53,512 nucleotides of DNA from Fragilaria crotonensis (Eukaryota; Bacillariophyta; Fragilariophyceae; Fragilariales; Fragilariaceae). Positions 9,830 to 20,843 of this stretch are shown here, one piece after another (position 1 is the stretch's first letter; every line of letters starts with the position of its first letter). Under the pieces are notes generated by a model that saw nothing but the letters and a program-made list of their open reading frames with translations, was not told the DNA's origin and did no database searches. The stretch covers positions 1 through 53,512 of the forward strand of contig JAKSYS010000430.1 of NCBI GenBank assembly GCA_022925895.1, in the 5' to 3' direction. The position numbers and the translations under genes were made by a program.

Positions 9830-10400
9830 TTTGCATTGTCAACGACAGGCAGTTCGCACTTTGTCGGCAGTCGGCGGTCGGACACATCACTTACGACTAT
9901 CGGCCGAATGCGCTGATGTGCGAACTGTAGTACTTAGTACTTGTACCGATACTACTCCAAGCTCGGAGTACAAGTACCAGGTACCAGGTACCAGGTATCG
10001 TACTAGTACAAGGTACAAGAACCTACGCATACTTGTGCTAGTCGACGAGAACAAAATTGCATACTCCTATGATATGTCATATGCATAGTGTATGTAACGT
10101 AGAACGTAGACTACTGGTACTGGTAGTCGTAGCTCGTAACTGATACATGGTACCGGTATAGCGTCCAGCGGTCCAGTGTCCAGTGGACCGTAGACACTGT
10201 ATGTTCGTTTGTCTTCTTGCTTTCTTGAGCAATCCATGCGAAACGGGCGTTCTGGATAAGCGGCAATGCGAACCTTCAAAACCAAAATGCGAAGGTTGCT
10301 CGTTCTCAGTTCGCATGTCTCGTGCCTCACAAATACGACTAGTAAACATCAAGTAGAAAAAAAATCGATCAACACGAAATAGAGGTCACGCGAAATCACG
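9830..10400. other. Divergent promoter region between aldolase and CoA transferase
   Basis: This 571-base gap lies between divergently transcribed genes. The middle (about 9925-10190) is dominated by GTAC words. The last 60 bases before ATG 10401 are A-rich. No ORF here looks like protein. Confidence 0.5.
9929..10018. repeat. GTAC-rich island
   Basis: About ten GTAC tetranucleotides occur in 90 bases, including three tandem CCAGGTA units. Similar clusters occur only outside genes: about 8220-8410, 21480-21560, 25220-25300, 27030-27140, 31130-31480, 33770-34020, 35640-35860, 39020-39120, 49320-49440 and 49600-49760. Because GTAC is its own reverse complement, each cluster can form many small hairpins. 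Confidence 0.6.
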
Positions 10401-12784
10401 ATGTTGGCACTTCATGTTCTGCGTCGAATGTCAACTAGAAGTTCTGCGCTCACAGCGACCAGGTTGATGGTTTGCCAACTCGAGGGTGTCAGTTCGCTCT
10501 CGATCTGGTTGGACGGACGTCTGCCGATCTTTCCGGTTGGCAGACGACATAAGTCGACCGTCGCGGATGCCTATGATGAAGACAGGTCAAGGCAAACTCG
10601 ACTTGAAATCCCTCAGCGAATTCGGCAAAAGGTTATCAGTGCTGCGGACGCCGTGTCCCTTATAAACGACGGTGACACTGTATGTGTCTCTGGTTTCGTT
10701 TGTCAGGGAGCACCTGAAGCAGTCCTCAAAGCGCTCGGCGAACGATACAAGGAAACAAATTCACCCAACAATCTCACTCTTTTGTTTGGCGGCGGACCTG
10801 GCGACTTCGACAAAAGAGGTCTTAATCACCTCGCCCAACTTCCACCCGAAGGAAGTAGCGCACCTCCTATGCTTCGCCGCACTATCGGCTCTCATTACGG
10901 GCAGACACCCATGGTGGCCCGCTTGGCTCTGGACGAGATAGTTGAAGCCTGGACGCTGCCAATGGGGTCGGTTTCGCGAATGCTTCGAGCTCAATCAACC
11001 CATTCACCCGGGCATATCACAACTATTGGCCTTGGCACTTATGTAGACCCAGACTTATCTGGAGGGGCAGCAAATGAATCAGCGAAAAGGAGCCCCTTCA
11101 ACAAGCAATTAGTGACAAAGATTTCACTCGACGATCAAAATTTTCTCATGTACAAGGCACTTCCTGTCAACGTTGCTATCATTCGGGGAACGACTGCCGA
11201 TGGCCAAGGCAACATCTCGATTGAACACGAGTCCCTCAAGTGCGATCAAATGACTACGGCTGCTGCCGCGCGTAATTCTGGCGGCATCGTCATCGCCCAA
11301 GTCAAAAGAGTCGCTGCAAACTGCTCATTGCCTTCAAGAACCATCGCTGTACCTGGAGCACTAGTCGATTGCGTTGTAGTAGTGGACACTGAGGACCACG
11401 ACACTCTCCATCCGATGAGCTATGTGGAAAAACACAATCCAGTATTGACGGGGGAGTTTCGCACTCCCCAAGATCAATTACCGACCATGAGTCTTGATGT
11501 CCGGAAAATCATTGCTCGCCGTGCCTCTTTCGGACTCACGCCCAATACTGTTGTCAACCTTGGTATCGGCTTGCCCGAAGGCGTCGCCGCGGTTGCAGCG
11601 GAGGAAGGAATGCTCTCGTACGTCACCTTGTCGACAGAACCAGGTAGCTTCGGGGGAATTCCTGCATCCGGGCACAGCTTCGGGCCTTCCTTCAACTCAG
11701 ACGCTTTAGTTGAAATGAACCAAATGTTTGATTTCTATGATGGAGGCGGACTGGACCTGTGCTTGGCGCCGCCCAAGTCTCGAAAAATGGTGATGTCAAC
11801 GTTTCAAGGATGAGTAAAAACCGTCTTACTGGTCCGGGAGGATTCATCGACATCTCACAGTCTACGAAGAATATCTTCTTCATGACTCCTCTTACGACAA
11901 AAGGGCTAGAACTTGATATCCCTGGCGATGGAACCATGAAGATTGCCACGGAGGGAGAACTGAAGAAGTTCGTTTCGGAAGTCTATGAGAAGACATTTAG
12001 TGGCGACGAAGCTGTCCGTCGTGGCCAAACTGTCTTTTACGTCACAGAGAGGGCCGTGTTTCGACGTTCCGCGAAACACGATGTTATTGAGCTTATCGAA
12101 ATTGCTCCAGGCATTGACCTTCAAAAGGACATCCTAGACCAATTGGACTTTCAACCAGTGGTGAGCAAGAACCTGAAAGTGATGGATCGCAGAATCTTCA
12201 TGAAAGAAAGGATGGGCATACGAAGAGACCTCTTCGGCTCTCTCAACGAAAGATTTACGTATCACGAGGATGATCACTCCATGTTCCTCGATCTTTTTGG
12301 TATTACCATCGACTGCGAGGATGATATCCAATGGTTGATGGATAGTGTCGGGTACATGCTTGACCCCTTGGTTGCAGCGAAGGGACCAATCGAAATGGTT
12401 GTAAACTATGACGGATTTGATATTCGCAAGGACTTGGAAGAGAAGTATAATGCTGCCCTGGAAGTGCTCGGTGCAAAATACTACAAGAGTGTTGTGAGAT
12501 TCGCTGGAAAAGCCTTCAAACGTGCAAAACTGGGAAAGCAGCTGAGGATTGATGACTGGGATTTCGATTGCCTGTTCAAGCGTTACGATAAGGACGGTAA
12601 TTCCAGAGTGTCTGTTGAGGAGCTGCGTGATGGTATGATGCACGATTTCCATATCCACTTGACTCCTGGCCAAATGAACTTTATCATCAAGACTTACGGC
12701 GGCGGTGGTGGCTTGACGTCTGTGGAATTGGACAAAACAGCCTTCTGCGAAGTGCTCCTCTACATTCTCAAAACCGACAAATAA
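10401..12784 (+). CDS. Acyl-CoA:carboxylate CoA-transferase with C-terminal EF-hand, mitochondrial-type (one frame break)
   Basis: Family I CoA transferase of the propionate/acetate CoA-transferase kind, moving CoA between short acyl groups through a glutamyl-CoA intermediate. ATG 10401 starts a basic presequence (MLALHVLRRMSTRSSALTATR). The alpha-type half begins at AADAVSLINDGDTV. The second half carries the catalytic glutamate in STEPGSFGGIP, then GAAQV, GNV-like DVNVSR and EIAPGIDLQKDIL. The frame ends prematurely at 11813, and the continuation is in the frame that reads LGAAQVSKNGDVNVSR from about 11762. One missing base at 11761-11767 joins them, giving about 794 aa. After the transferase come a linker (VVNYDGFDIRKDLEEKYNAA) and one canonical EF-hand loop, DKDGNSRVSVEE (about residues 730-741), with D/D/N/S/E at calcium positions 1, 3, 5, 9 and 12. 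Calcium control is inferred. Confidence 0.85.
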
Positions 12785-12826
12785 ATCGTACGTCCTTTGT
12801 TCAATCACACACGATTCTACCGGTAG

Positions 12827-13475
12827 TCATCTCAAGTCTAGTATGTTGCCCTGCATTCGAGTACCAAGGAGACATCCACCCCTAGCGATAACTCCTTTGA
12901 CCACGACGAACATCTCCACGCAAATTCTCACCACGTCCTTCGAACGATTCCGGTGCAAGTCATGGAATCGAGGTTCCAATTCCAACGATGCGAATTCCTG
13001 AGTGGTCTCGCGGCCAAACAACAAATGTGTTGGAGCATATAATCCGTGTGCGTTTCGACTTCCTGTGAAGGATGTGGACTTAGTATTGGTCCAATTAGTG
13101 CCACTGGTGGCGATAGTCCAGCACAAGGTTCCAACCCGGTAGTGTTCGGCAATTCCATCTCAGGCGCTCCGACTACAGACGCTTGTAATGACTGACGCTG
13201 ACGGTTTCCAATGATCCCACGATGACCATAGGACCCCCCCCCTTCTCACTCTCAGCACCCTTTACTGGAGAAACATATGCCGGTTCTCCCGACCTCGAAT
13301 TCTGAGACACATTTTCTAGTGGATGATGGGGCAAGACTTCCTCTCTTCTCGCCGCGATAATTGCGATGGAACTCATCGAAAAAAGGTAGGAATGCCGTGA
13401 TTGCGGTAAATAGCCATGTCCTTGGTTAGAACAATGGGTGCTCTCTCCTAGTTGCTTCGTAGTACGCTGGACCAT
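12827..13475 (-). CDS. Probable unknown protein with two frame breaks
   Basis: Three overlapping minus-strand frames join into one protein-like reading. From ATG 13475 (MVQRTTKQLGES), frame 1 runs through SMSSIAIIAARREEVLP and ESEKGGG to a nine-C run at 13234-13242. After a shift there, frame 2 reads GSYGHRGIIGNRQRQS, ASVVGAPEMELPN and EVETHTDY. A second shift near 13054-13062 leads to APTHLLFGRETTQEF and DVVRICVEMFVVVKG, ending at the TGA at 12827. A long homopolymer is a usual site of sequence error. The second break also needs one missing base, so the locus fits the window-wide pattern. I do not recognise a family. The true start could be the internal ATG of MSSIAIIAARREE. Composition between breaks is protein-like, but with no homologue this stays tentative. 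Confidence 0.35.
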
Positions 13476-13584
13476 GACAGCATAACTCAAACACAACAAT
13501 TCCGGATGACCCTGGATGCTACGTCTGAATCCGGACCTCCAACGATACGGAGCTCGTCACAGGGTTCAGTCTAAATCAAGCCTC

Positions 13585-15621
13585 CTATGACCTACCTCTT
13601 GCAACTTTTAAGGCATGCTTGAGTAGGCCTCGAACATTTTCAAGTGCGCCTCGCAAACCCTGCTCTGGCACCATGATGACAATAGACCCACGACCCGTTG
13701 GGAGGTACCCAACCAGCGTTTCCAATACAGCACTTGCCGCACATTCCGAGGCCGCTCCTTGTCGCGCTTGAAGTGCCAGTGCATCTGCAACTTTCGTTAA
13801 GCGGTGACGAAGCTCAGTGGCGACATTAAGCTGATACCGAAAGGAAGAATTGCATACAATGACAAGCACATCGACAGAACCAAGATTATCGTGGTTGTCT
13901 CTGTCTTGAGCACAAAAATCATAGAGGCTTGCCACATCTCCAGCAAAGGATTTTTCCGAAATAATGTCTACCGCACCACTCTTGGAACCACTGAGAGCCG
14001 ATTTCACCACGGCAGACACCTGATTCAGGGAGGCACTTGTATTCGTCGCATCTGCCGGTGAATTCATGACATGGACCACAGCAACGTGCAAAGACTTGGA
14101 TTTCGATTTCATATCCGAGTTTAGGTGCAGCGAATCTTTCACTTTTGATCCATGACTATGTCTGAGCAATAAAAGTGTGAATTCCTCGCCATTCTTGGCC
14201 TCCGTCCGTTGACTCGTCGCTTGTGGCAGCAACAACAACCCTTCGGCATCTCGTACGCTCATCAATCGTGACGATTGTTGAACTCCTGTGGAAGTGGCGA
14301 TCAATTTGGTGCCCTGGTGAGATAATGTGACACGATGGTACTCGGGTCGCTCCACATCGAGCTTGACATCATGCGAGAGCACGGCTGTCATTTCTGGGTG
14401 GACCCAGGCGCTTTGCACTATGCTGTGCACCTTTTCCTCGAAACTGGCCTCTTCAGCGAAACTCGCAATCATCGTCCCGTCCCACAATAGCTGCAGGCAG
14501 GGTCGCAGGAGCAAGTGTGCACATACGAATCCGGAGACTGGATTGCCAGGGAGTGCAAAAACTAGTTGCGTTCGACTTGCGTGTTGCATAGTGACAAACG
14601 TGGTGGGCTTGCCAGGTTTCATATGCATCCTACCCATGTGCAGGGTCCCATCTAGATGCTGCACCAGAATTTCTTCCATCACATCCGATTCGCCTCTGGA
14701 GATTCCGCCGGTCGTGACAATCACGTCGCAGCCGGCTTTCGTAATGGCGTCGCGCAAGGTCTCTGTCAGGGATGCGATGTCATCGTCCCTTTGAATTCCA
14801 AGATCAACCGGGGTGCATGTTTGGAAGCTAGATAAGAGTGACAGTAGGATAGGTCGGTTGACATCTGGAATTTTGCCATAGCTATTGGATGGCATGTCGT
14901 CGGGTCGTAAGAGCTCATTTCCCGTCGAGAGGACGCCCACGCGGACGCTCCTTTGCACCGTCACACTCTCAACGTTTGCTTGTAGCAGCAGACCAATGGC
15001 CGCGGAGTCTATGCAGTGACCCTTGGGTAAAACTACCGACCCAGCGGGTATGTCACAACCCACTTGGCGGACCCAGGTGCCAGGTTTGATCTTCGCCATC
15101 TTTTGAACAGCTATCCGCGTGTGATCCTGTGAGACCTGACACTCTTCGATAGGGACAACGCAATCACATGAGTCCGGAAGAACGGCTCCTGTTGTAATGT
15201 AGTAGGCACTGGGCAATTCGGATGATTTCTCAGCGAACAAACCAGCGTCGCGGCCGGCATATATCTTGTCGACCACGACATGAGTCCATGTTGCAGCTGC
15301 GTTCGCATGTGCCGGCATTGATGCTTTATCGTCCAAAACATCCTTGCTGTGAATTGCATATCCATCCATGATACTTGCATTGTAGGCGGGATAGCCAGGT
15401 TCCGACATGATCACATCTTCAGCTACACGTCGACCTAACAACTGCTTCCATGGCCAGTCGTCACTGGCATGAGCTCGCTGGAGCTGTCGTAGTGAAATAG
15501 TCTCACTGTCGACACCGTCGGATATCAACTTCAGTGCGGTTTGACGAAGGACAGTGCGAATGGCGTTGGGGACGGTCACCATGGGGTGAACCCTCTTTTC
15601 GAACGTATCGATAGGCGTCAT
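13585..15621 (-). CDS. Molybdopterin molybdenumtransferase (MoeA/gephyrin E domain) with a degenerate G-like C-terminal domain
   Basis: This uninterrupted 678-aa frame starts at ATG 15621. Residues 1 to about 490 are a MoeA/Cnx1-E domain, which inserts molybdate into adenylated molybdopterin: IMDGYAI near 85, GVLSTGNEL near 229, VTTGGISRGESDVM near 302 and FALPGNPVSG near 355. The domain IV barrel follows to about 485. A spacer rich in Ser/Lys leads to residues 510-678, which look like a MogA/Cnx1-G fold: LHVAVVHVMN at the start, VDVLVIVCNS in the middle, and GSIVIMVPEQG plus ALENVRGLLKHAL at the end. The GGTG substrate loop expected after the central strand is absent. Eukaryotic Cnx1 and gephyrin fuse both domains, so the fusion is expected but the loss of the loop is not. 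The C-terminal part may be structural only. Confidence 0.85.
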   Translation of the reverse strand: MTPIDTFEKRVHPMVTVPNAIRTVLRQTALKLISDGVDSETISLRQLQRAHASDDWPWKQLLGRRVAEDVIMSEPGYPAYNASIMDGYAIHSKDVLDDKASMPAHANAAATWTHVVVDKIYAGRDAGLFAEKSSELPSAYYITTGAVLPDSCDCVVPIEECQVSQDHTRIAVQKMAKIKPGTWVRQVGCDIPAGSVVLPKGHCIDSAAIGLLLQANVESVTVQRSVRVGVLSTGNELLRPDDMPSNSYGKIPDVNRPILLSLLSSFQTCTPVDLGIQRDDDIASLTETLRDAITKAGCDVIVTTGGISRGESDVMEEILVQHLDGTLHMGRMHMKPGKPTTFVTMQHASRTQLVFALPGNPVSGFVCAHLLLRPCLQLLWDGTMIASFAEEASFEEKVHSIVQSAWVHPEMTAVLSHDVKLDVERPEYHRVTLSHQGTKLIATSTGVQQSSRLMSVRDAEGLLLLPQATSQRTEAKNGEEFTLLLLRHSHGSKVKDSLHLNSDMKSKSKSLHVAVVHVMNSPADATNTSASLNQVSAVVKSALSGSKSGAVDIISEKSFAGDVASLYDFCAQDRDNHDNLGSVDVLVIVCNSSFRYQLNVATELRHRLTKVADALALQARQGAASECAASAVLETLVGYLPTGRGSIVIMVPEQGLRGALENVRGLLKHALKVARGRS

Positions 15622-16374
15622 GGAACAGGTATTGGTTTAAAGGTTAGCAGCAATGGGAATCGTCAAAGAGCACCAACCGTCGCGAGGCAAGTGCGCTGAG
15701 GTCTGTGATGGAATATCTAATATATCTTGGATTCTGATGATATCTGCTGATATGTCAGACGGATAGAGGGAATCCGTGAAAAATAAACGTAACGCTGAGA
15801 CGACTGAAAAAATGGCTGGAAAATGAAGATTTAAACTCGTCTGCTGATTATTCGAGTTATACATGCGTACCTACTAGTACCTACTGTACCTTTCAGGGTT
15901 TGGAATGCAAATGACCTGACGTTTCAGGGAAATACCAAGACTTTTCTGAGAAAAGCTCAAAAATGGAAATTCATTTTTGAGTCGAGTGGTTCGAGTATGT
16001 GCATAATTTTCTGAGGTGCGGGTACAGCGGGGTATCGTACATCCGCGGGGGTACAAATCTCCGTGAATTATTTTGCGCTACAGGTACACAATTACAGATA
16101 TGGTACCTGTACCCATCCTATACTGTAGTGCTGTACAAAAGGTCCAACCACGACGACTGACGTGTTGACGTGAGATGTGATGCATTGATGCGATACGAGA
16201 ACCGACATACGACTCTCGTATGACTGATGCTGGTCTGCTGATGCTCCTGATGATGATGGCAGGGAAGAGTTCTCACTTCGACACAGACCTCAAGTACTTG
16301 CGTGTTGCAATTCCTCGTGCTCGAAGCACTTCATATTATTTACTCTCCTAGCTACGTCCCCCTCCACCACCACC
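15622..16374. other. Divergent promoter region
   Basis: This 753-base gap lies between the minus-strand MoeA gene and the plus-strand small plastid-type protein. It contains GTAC tracts (about 15868-15890 and 16080-16140). A pyrimidine-rich stretch (CCCCCTCCACCACCACC, ending at 16373) sits directly before ATG 16375. No protein-like ORF is seen. Confidence 0.5.
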
Positions 16375-16725
16375 ATGTTGCAGTCCAGCTCGACAAGGTT
16401 TACCACTCTCTCCATCTTGACTCTCGCCCTTGCCTTGCTGCTAGCGTCATCATCGTGTCATGCCTTTGTGGTGGCCCCACAACACCGTGTCTCAACACCT
16501 ACATCGTCATCGACGACGACCGTGGCCCACGTCTTTGGAAAGAAGGGACCCAAGGAAGATTTGAGTTTCATTGAAAGTAGGGATATGACCCGCGAAGAAA
16601 TGTTGGAACTCAACAAGCAGAATGAAGAGATTATGAACATGGAATTGCAAATGATGACCGGTTTTTCCTTGATCTTGTCGTTGCCAATCCTTTATCTGTG
16701 CTGGGTTGCCTTCTTTTCTGATTAA
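16375..16725 (+). CDS. Small plastid-type single-pass membrane protein, function unknown
   Basis: This 116-aa protein starts at ATG 16375. Residues 1-30 form a clear signal peptide (LTLALALLLASSSCHA), followed by the A|FVVAP junction that marks diatom plastid proteins and a Ser/Thr-rich transit region up to about residue 55. The mature part is short: an acidic/basic helix (TREEMLELNKQNEEIMNMEL) and one C-terminal membrane span (FSLILSLPILYLCWVAFF) ending in SD. This is the size and layout of small thylakoid or envelope subunits with the C-terminus on the far side. I do not recognise the family. No introns or frame breaks are seen. Confidence 0.8.
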   Translation: MLQSSSTRFTTLSILTLALALLLASSSCHAFVVAPQHRVSTPTSSSTTTVAHVFGKKGPKEDLSFIESRDMTREEMLELNKQNEEIMNMELQMMTGFSLILSLPILYLCWVAFFSD

Positions 16726-16972
16726 ACTTTTTCGCAACCATCTTTTGTTTGCGTCATACGAGGAGGAGTAAGGCGAGGGAGATCCGAGAATGAGCACGAA
16801 ATCAGAGTTGCCCTGAAGCCACAGATGGGAGGCGTCGCTAGTTGAGGAGCAGGATGACCGACAAGTTGAGAAGCATCACGAAAACACGTTTCTTGTCACA
16901 GAAGTAAATTACTCCTTAGCAAATTTCTTAGCATTTGAAGTTACCGTATAACACTCCGCGAATGAACGCACT

Positions 16973-19900
16973 TTAGGTCGCTGGACACTCTGGAATGCAT
17001 TCCAGACAAGGGCAAGCAAGATCACAATCCACGACAAGTTCCTTCAGGGACGATAAACCGCACAACTCAATGGGGACGTTTCCAGTCAGCAAGTTGGCGT
17101 CCAGACCCAAATACTCCAAAGAGAGAGCACCGGCCAATTCCGAAGGAATGGTACCGGAAAGGACGTTGTTGTTCAAAAACAGATTCGAAAGGGAGTTCAA
17201 GCTACCAAGCTCGGTAGGTAAAGTACCTGATAGCTTGTTGGTTTCCAACGAGAGCACAGCTAATTGATCAAAAGCCGACATCAGCGTTCCATTCAACTTC
17301 CCGGAAAAACCATTATTTTCCAGGAAAATGTAAATAAGGTGGGTGAGGTCGGAAACCACGGCGTGAAAATCACCAACGAGACGATTTCCAGACAAGTCCA
17401 GGACGCGGAGGTTTCTCAAGCCAACCAACTCGGAGGTGATGGTGCCCGACAAGTAGTTGAGGCCCAGATACAATTCTCGTAAATCTGGCATATTCGATAC
17501 CTTTGAGGACACCGTGCCATTGAAACGATTTGACTGCAGGTTGAGGATACTCAGTGAAGTCATCGCATACAAAAAGTCAGGAAGTGTCCCCTCCATATCG
17601 TTGACCTGCAAGTCTAATTTGACTGAAAATCGGACCGGTAAGAGAAGCGACGACCGGATGGCATTAATCGCGCCGTGAGGTTTACTTACAAAGATCAGAC
17701 ATTAGACCTACATCCGGGTGAATCCCTGTGATTCTATTGTGTTGGAGAGCGATACCAACTACAGCATTGATGAGCAAAGCAAAGAACGAAAAATAGTTGA
17801 ACATTCATGACCGCCAGAACTTACCAAGCGAAGTAAGCACCTTCATCTCGGAAGGGATGCGTCCTACCATGTTTTTGCCATCATCACCTGAATCAATTTC
17901 CGTGACTTCATAATCGATACAGGATATATACTCCCAATCACATTCATGCCGATCTCCGTCAAGCCACCACAAATGAGAGATCCAGCGATCCCCAGATGTG
18001 GCGTAGTAGAACGTCGCGAGCGCATAGCGCGTCGAGACTTTTTGACTTTCTTCTGTCGAAACGGCACCGGGTGTAACTGGCGACCTTGAATCACTGCCAA
18101 CGATCCACGCAAACGCTGCATTCTGTGGTGACGACGGGTCGTCTAACGTTTCAGCGTCAGTCACGTTGGATAGTATGGTACGAATTTCAGCCAGTCTTTC
18201 TGGATTAATCGGGATTGTTGGACTGGGAGTTGGAGCACTGGCCGAGTCATCCCGGAAAACGACGAGGGGAAGCGTGATTCCAAGTACGCCTCCTGTAATG
18301 ACGAGAAAGAGCGTGATTAGACAGAAAGTCCGAGATCTGTACCAGGGAATGGATTTCAGATCATCCGAAGAGATTCCATCAGTCAGGCGATCTACCGGTG
18401 TGACTTCAGCTTCAATAAAGGTGCCGGCATTGAGTTGCTCTGAAGTGGTGATAGCCCCAGGCTCTCGCTCGCGGATGGTTTGGCCTGAAATGAAGAAAGC
18501 ACCAGTAGACCTCCTTCGAACAAGATCTGATCGTTGCGATCCCAACTCTGTGTCTATTTCATGATGATAGGAGTCGCCTGAAGCAGACCGCGAGTTATCT
18601 CGATCATAGCTGTCTCCGCTTTCAGAATATGAAGGACCATCGTTCCCCGATTTTCGGACGCGTCCAGATCCATCACTACTCCTTGAAACCCTTCTCATTG
18701 CATGATCCTCTACATCCTCTTCGTAATTCTCTTCTCCAGGGAACTGGGATACTCTCCCTTTGTTATCGCCGGTGGGTTCTTGAAAGCTCGACAAACTCGC
18801 GTATAAATCTGAGGTCGGAAAATGCGAGACTCGACTTTTTTGGGATGTTGCCTCGGAATGATTTGCAGTATCCACAGATGAGCGTCGGCTGGCGCCATGC
18901 TCATTCACTTCAGATTCACTATACTCTCGCTTTAACTTGCCTGCCCTTTTGGTGGCACGGGCTCCGATCTTTAGTTCTTCTACGCCATCGTCGTACGTTT
19001 CTCGTCCTTCCATAATTGAGATACGTCCCTCTTTAGAGGTTTTCGACGTTGACGGAGCACCTTTCACCGCCATCGCCCCGGCTTGATTGGATACATCACG
19101 GGTTGACGTGGGCTGAATTGACGACCACAGAGCGCCCGTGGATAATGAGTCGTCGGTGTCATTCGATCCGGATTCCGACGATATTGAAAGTCTTCCACTC
19201 TGTCTCACTGCAGCAGTTGAAACGAGAACGCCACCCGCCTCTAAGGATGTCGAAGTGCTCTTCTCGGTTGGTGCTGGAGGAGCTGAACTGCTTCCATATC
19301 TTGGTCGCTTTCCTTTGGGGGCAGCAGCCAACACCGAAACGGCCCCGACACGATTTGAATGGTCGAATGCGCCAGAGGCGGTTCCTTTCCCTTTTGGTGC
19401 TGCATGAGAGACAGACACGGCGCCTACATTGGACGGAGCAGATGAATCGTAGGTCTCGGCTCCAGATGAGAAAGAAGGCCCTCCCTTTCCTCGTGGAGCC
19501 GGAGCTTTAACGTTGACGGCACCAACTGAATTTGAAGTGTATGCCTCTGCTCCAGACGAGACCGAAGGCCCTCCCTTTCCGCGTGGTGCCGGAGCATTCA
19601 ACGCCACTGCACCAACACTAGATGAAGCGTGTGAATCAGCACCAGACGAGGAAGAAAGCCTTCGCTTTCCTCGTGGTGCAGGAGCACTCACCGCTACTGC
19701 ACCAACACCAGATGAATTGTATGTCTCGGCACCTGACGAGACAGACGGTCCCCCCTTGCCTCGTGGTGCAGGAGCACTCATAGCTACTGCACCAACACGA
19801 GAATCCTGACTTCCGGGGTGACCCGCCGAAGAATTCCAGGATGACGAGCGCTTGCCTGGCGGGGCAGCGCTAGGAACCGCTACCGCCCCAACCCGAGAGT

Positions 19901-20843
19901 CGTACGATTCCCCGATGGAGGCAACCGAAACGACTGGCCTTCCCTTTCCTTTCGGAGCTGCGCCGGACACATGCGAAGCACCAACACGAGAGTCAGAAGT
20001 GTTACGCATGTCACTCTTTCCCCTTGGTGCAGGGCCGGAAACTGCGGTGAATCCAGGTCGTTGGTGATTCCCAGCATATGCTTCGCTACTCGCTGATATT
20101 GAGGGGCCTCGCTTTCCAGTTTGCGAGCCCCCAGTAACAGCAACAGCTCCGACCCTGGACGCCCCGTTGGAGCTAGCATATGATGCATGAGATGACCTGA
20201 TAGCTTGGCGCGCAGAAGGCCCACTGGAAGCGGCAGCAGACCTGGTGAATGTATTCTGATTTGCTTTCTCAATTGATGCATAGATGGAGTTTGGAGATGA
20301 ATCCCTAGATCCGGTCATTTCCGAGTATTCTGCAGGAACAGAGCTACCTCTGGATTGCTCGCCAGTCGAGAACCGACGAGTTGCTTCACGTTTTCTGTTG
20401 TCTCGCTCTCTGAGCAGCCCAACTTCCTCTTCGATGTTGCTTGGCGTCAAGTGTGAGTGACCTTTCAGGGGTTCCTCTGCATCTAAATTAGAAAAGGAAC
20501 CAACTAGATTTGCAAGGTTTGGAACGAGAGTGCTCCGTCTCGGATCTTGAGCTGCTGGACTTTCCGACATCCCGTTCAAAACATTGTCGGAGGACCTCAT
20601 TGAGGACCTTTCCATAGATCTCTCCACATTACTATGCCGCCGTGCACTCTCGCGACTCTCACCACCATTGCGATCCGAGGTCGAACTTTTCCTTTTCTTT
20701 TTCTTTTTCGCTTCATCTCCATGTCTTTCGTCCGCATCCTTCTTCTTCTTGGCGTGCTTGCTTTTTGACTTTCGCCTTTCTTTCTCGCCGTCCTCCTCGC
20801 TCTTTTTGCTTTTTCTCCGTCTCGTCGACTCTGGTTCGTCCAT
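16973..20843 (-). CDS. Diatom LRR receptor-like membrane protein with repetitive cytoplasmic region
   Basis: Exons are 20843-17825, 17758-17690 and 17622-16973. Both introns start GTAAGT and end in TAG or CAG, and phases agree, giving 1245 aa. Residues 1-70 are very basic (Lys/Arg/Ser, nuclear-localisation-like). Residues about 230-515 hold some ten copies of a unit such as VGAVAVSAPAPRGKGG, with exact 30-residue spacing in the best four (VGAV near 350, 380, 410 and 440). A single membrane span lies near residues 838-862 (CLITLFLVITGGVLGITLPL). The outer part begins with a cap (ATFYYATSGDRW, HECDWEYISC) and continues as plant-type LRRs (LxxLxLxxNxLSGTIPSEL) to a Cys-rich C-cap. There is no kinase. 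Such proteins are common in diatoms and presumed to sense ligands at the cell surface; the ligand is unknown. Confidence 0.85.
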
